NCBI RefSeq assembly: GCF_009932335.1
Contig: NZ_BLJF01000001.1
Location: 2,790,001-2,854,000, forward strand
Source of the DNA: Pseudomonas asiatica
Lineage (GTDB): Bacteria > Pseudomonadota > Gammaproteobacteria > Pseudomonadales > Pseudomonadaceae
DNA: 64,000 nt
Direction: 5' to 3'
Under the pieces are notes generated by a model. The model made no database searches and was not told where the DNA came from. It saw nothing but the letters and a program-made list of their open reading frames with translations. Shown in pieces: positions 62,977-64,000 of the stretch (the stretch's first letter is position 1; every line of letters starts with the position of its first letter). A program made the translations under genes and the position numbers.

Positions 62977-63612
62977 TTACTCCTTGATGACGTCCGCGCC
63001 TTTGGGGATGTCGAACTTGAACTTGCTGTCCGGCACCGCCTGGTTGGCTTTCACGCCATTGAACAGGATGTTGGTGCGCTGGCCGACACTGTCGATCAGT
63101 TGCATGTCGTTGATCAGGCCCTTGCGGAACGACACGCGCAGCGAGTCGAACAGGGTGTCCTTGGTCTTCGGCTTGAGGGTGAAGTCCATCACTTCGCCCT
63201 GCTCCTTCGAGCTGATGTCGAAGCTCTGGCTGATCTTCGACACGTCACCGGACAGCAGCAGCGCCGGGGTCTGGTTCAGGCGCTGGTCGAGTTTCTTGAT
63301 GGTTGCCTGCTCCAGGTCCGGGTCCCACAGGGTGACGTTCTTGCCGTCGGATACCACCACCTGCTCCTGCGGCGCATCGGTGTGCCAGTAGAACAGGCCA
63401 GGGCGCTTGACGGTCATCTTGCCGGAGGTTTCCTGCAGGCTGGTGCCGCCGGCGTCCAGGGTCAGCTGGGAAAAGTTGGCCTCGATGGTCTGCGACTTTT
63501 CCAGCAATTGGGTCAGGCGTTGTACGTCTTGCTCACCGGCATAAGCCGATACGGTGGCCGACACAGAAGCCGCGGCCAGGGCAGAAACCAACAGCATGCG
63601 AATCGCGCGCAT
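62977..63612 (-). CDS. lolA: Outer-membrane lipoprotein carrier LolA
   Basis: A 211-residue periplasmic chaperone. The signal peptide is residues 1-25 ([20 protein letters not shown] then VSAYA/GEQ). The mature protein has the half-barrel pattern ([40 protein letters not shown]). It ferries lipoproteins from LolCDE to LolB. ATG 63612 is chosen because GAGGACTCCC precedes it; upstream in-frame starts at 63624 and 63666 are less well supported. Confidence 0.95.
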   Translation of the reverse strand: MRAIRMLLVSALAAASVSATVSAYAGEQDVQRLTQLLEKSQTIEANFSQLTLDAGGTSLQETSGKMTVKRPGLFYWHTDAPQEQVVVSDGKNVTLWDPDLEQATIKKLDQRLNQTPALLLSGDVSKISQSFDISSKEQGEVMDFTLKPKTKDTLFDSLRVSFRKGLINDMQLIDSVGQRTNILFNGVKANQAVPDSKFKFDIPKGADVIKE

Positions 63613-63674
63613 GGGAGTCCTCATCGAGCATTGAAAAGGCCGGGCGCCACCGTTGGCGCACGGCAAGGTGTTCG

Positions 63675-64000
63675 TCAGTCGCGCGGGCCGCCCGGGGCTA
63701 TCACTTCCCGCGAGCCGTTGCTGTTCATGGGGGTGACCACGCCGGCCATTTCCATGGCTTCGATCATGCGGGCGGCGCGGTTGTAGCCGATCTTCAGTTT
63801 GCGCTGCACGGCCGAGATGGACGCGCGGCGGCTTTCCAGCACGAACTGCACGGCCTCATCATACAGGGCGTCGCTTTCCGAATCTTCGCCATCGCCACCA
63901 CCACCGCCGCCTTCGAAGCCGCTGCCGGCCTCCTCGACGCCGTTGAGGATGTCGTCGTTGTAGTCCGGGGCGCCGCGCAGCTTCCACGCTTCGACCACGC
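63675..64000 (-). CDS. ftsK: DNA translocase FtsK, C-terminal end (partial)
   Basis: Only the last 108 codons are present. The C-terminal gamma domain is recognisable: [20 protein letters not shown] and [20 protein letters not shown], a winged helix that reads KOPS sequences and activates XerD. Before it is a Gly/Asp-rich linker (about residues 26-42 of the visible part). The motor domain lies beyond the window. It precedes lolA on the same strand with 62 bases between. Confidence 0.95.
   Translation of the reverse strand, partial: VVEAWKLRGAPDYNDDILNGVEEAGSGFEGGGGGGDGEDSESDALYDEAVQFVLESRRASISAVQRKLKIGYNRAARMIEAMEMAGVVTPMNSNGSREVIAPGGPRD

Overview
The window is typical Pseudomonas chromosome, most like the P. 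putida group. It is GC-rich, with many paired REP palindromes between genes, and it carries the block ftsK-lolA-rarA-crcB-serS-cysG next to tusDCB-tusE. The species call is inference from gene content and REP sequences, since no database search was possible.

Layout. 0-7.5 kb: housekeeping and accessory genes (TetR/quinone-reductase pair, RNA 2',3'-cyclic phosphodiesterase, LpxO-type lipid A hydroxylase, AhpD-like protein, GNAT, SstT, YceH). 7.6-12.6 kb: a redox block (ahpF, ahpC, glutathione reductase) and galU. 12.8-14.4 kb: a two-gene cytochrome operon that fits tsdBA thiosulfate dehydrogenase. 15-20.7 kb: DUF1883 protein, nitronate monooxygenase, modABC behind a ModE-like palindrome, topoisomerase IB and a CsrA/RsmA regulator. 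20.8-23.7 kb: a three-gene operon of PAS histidine kinase, KaiC-like double ATPase and single-domain response regulator. 24.2-31.4 kb: tRNA-Leu(UAA), DoxX, AdhP, a secreted DUF4432 protein, and a LysR-SDR-flavin oxidase-DUF1330 cluster.

31.5-37.0 kb is a decayed genomic island on the 3' side of tRNA-Cys(GCA). It holds small phage-type genes with frameshifts, a fusion of two truncated phage genes, several short unknown ORFs and one intact SLATT-type three-segment membrane protein of the kind used as an effector in anti-phage systems. No integrase, capsid or reverse transcriptase gene is visible.

37.3-49.6 kb: sohB, then a cluster of histidine phosphatase, SCP2, APH-type kinase and SDR that may process hydroxyacyl-CoA substrates; small envelope proteins (RcnB-like, Asp/His/Arg-rich lipoprotein, glycine zipper); an SLC13 permease; a MASE1-GGDEF cyclase; and a TSUP exporter divergent from a LysR gene. 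50.4-58.4 kb: an isochorismatase-fold hydrolase lacking the usual cysteine, tRNA-Ser(UGA), a Bax-inhibitor family protein, an NCS2 purine permease, tusDCBE with a YbiB-like gene, and a glutathionyl-hydroquinone reductase. 58.5-64 kb: cysG, serS, crcB, rarA, lolA and the 3' end of ftsK, all on the minus strand.

The points most worth following are the KaiC module with Ser-Ser in place of the Ser-Thr phosphosites, the orphan SLATT gene in the island, the kinase/phosphatase/SDR/SCP2 cluster, the tsdBA pair and the predicted ModE and TetR operators.
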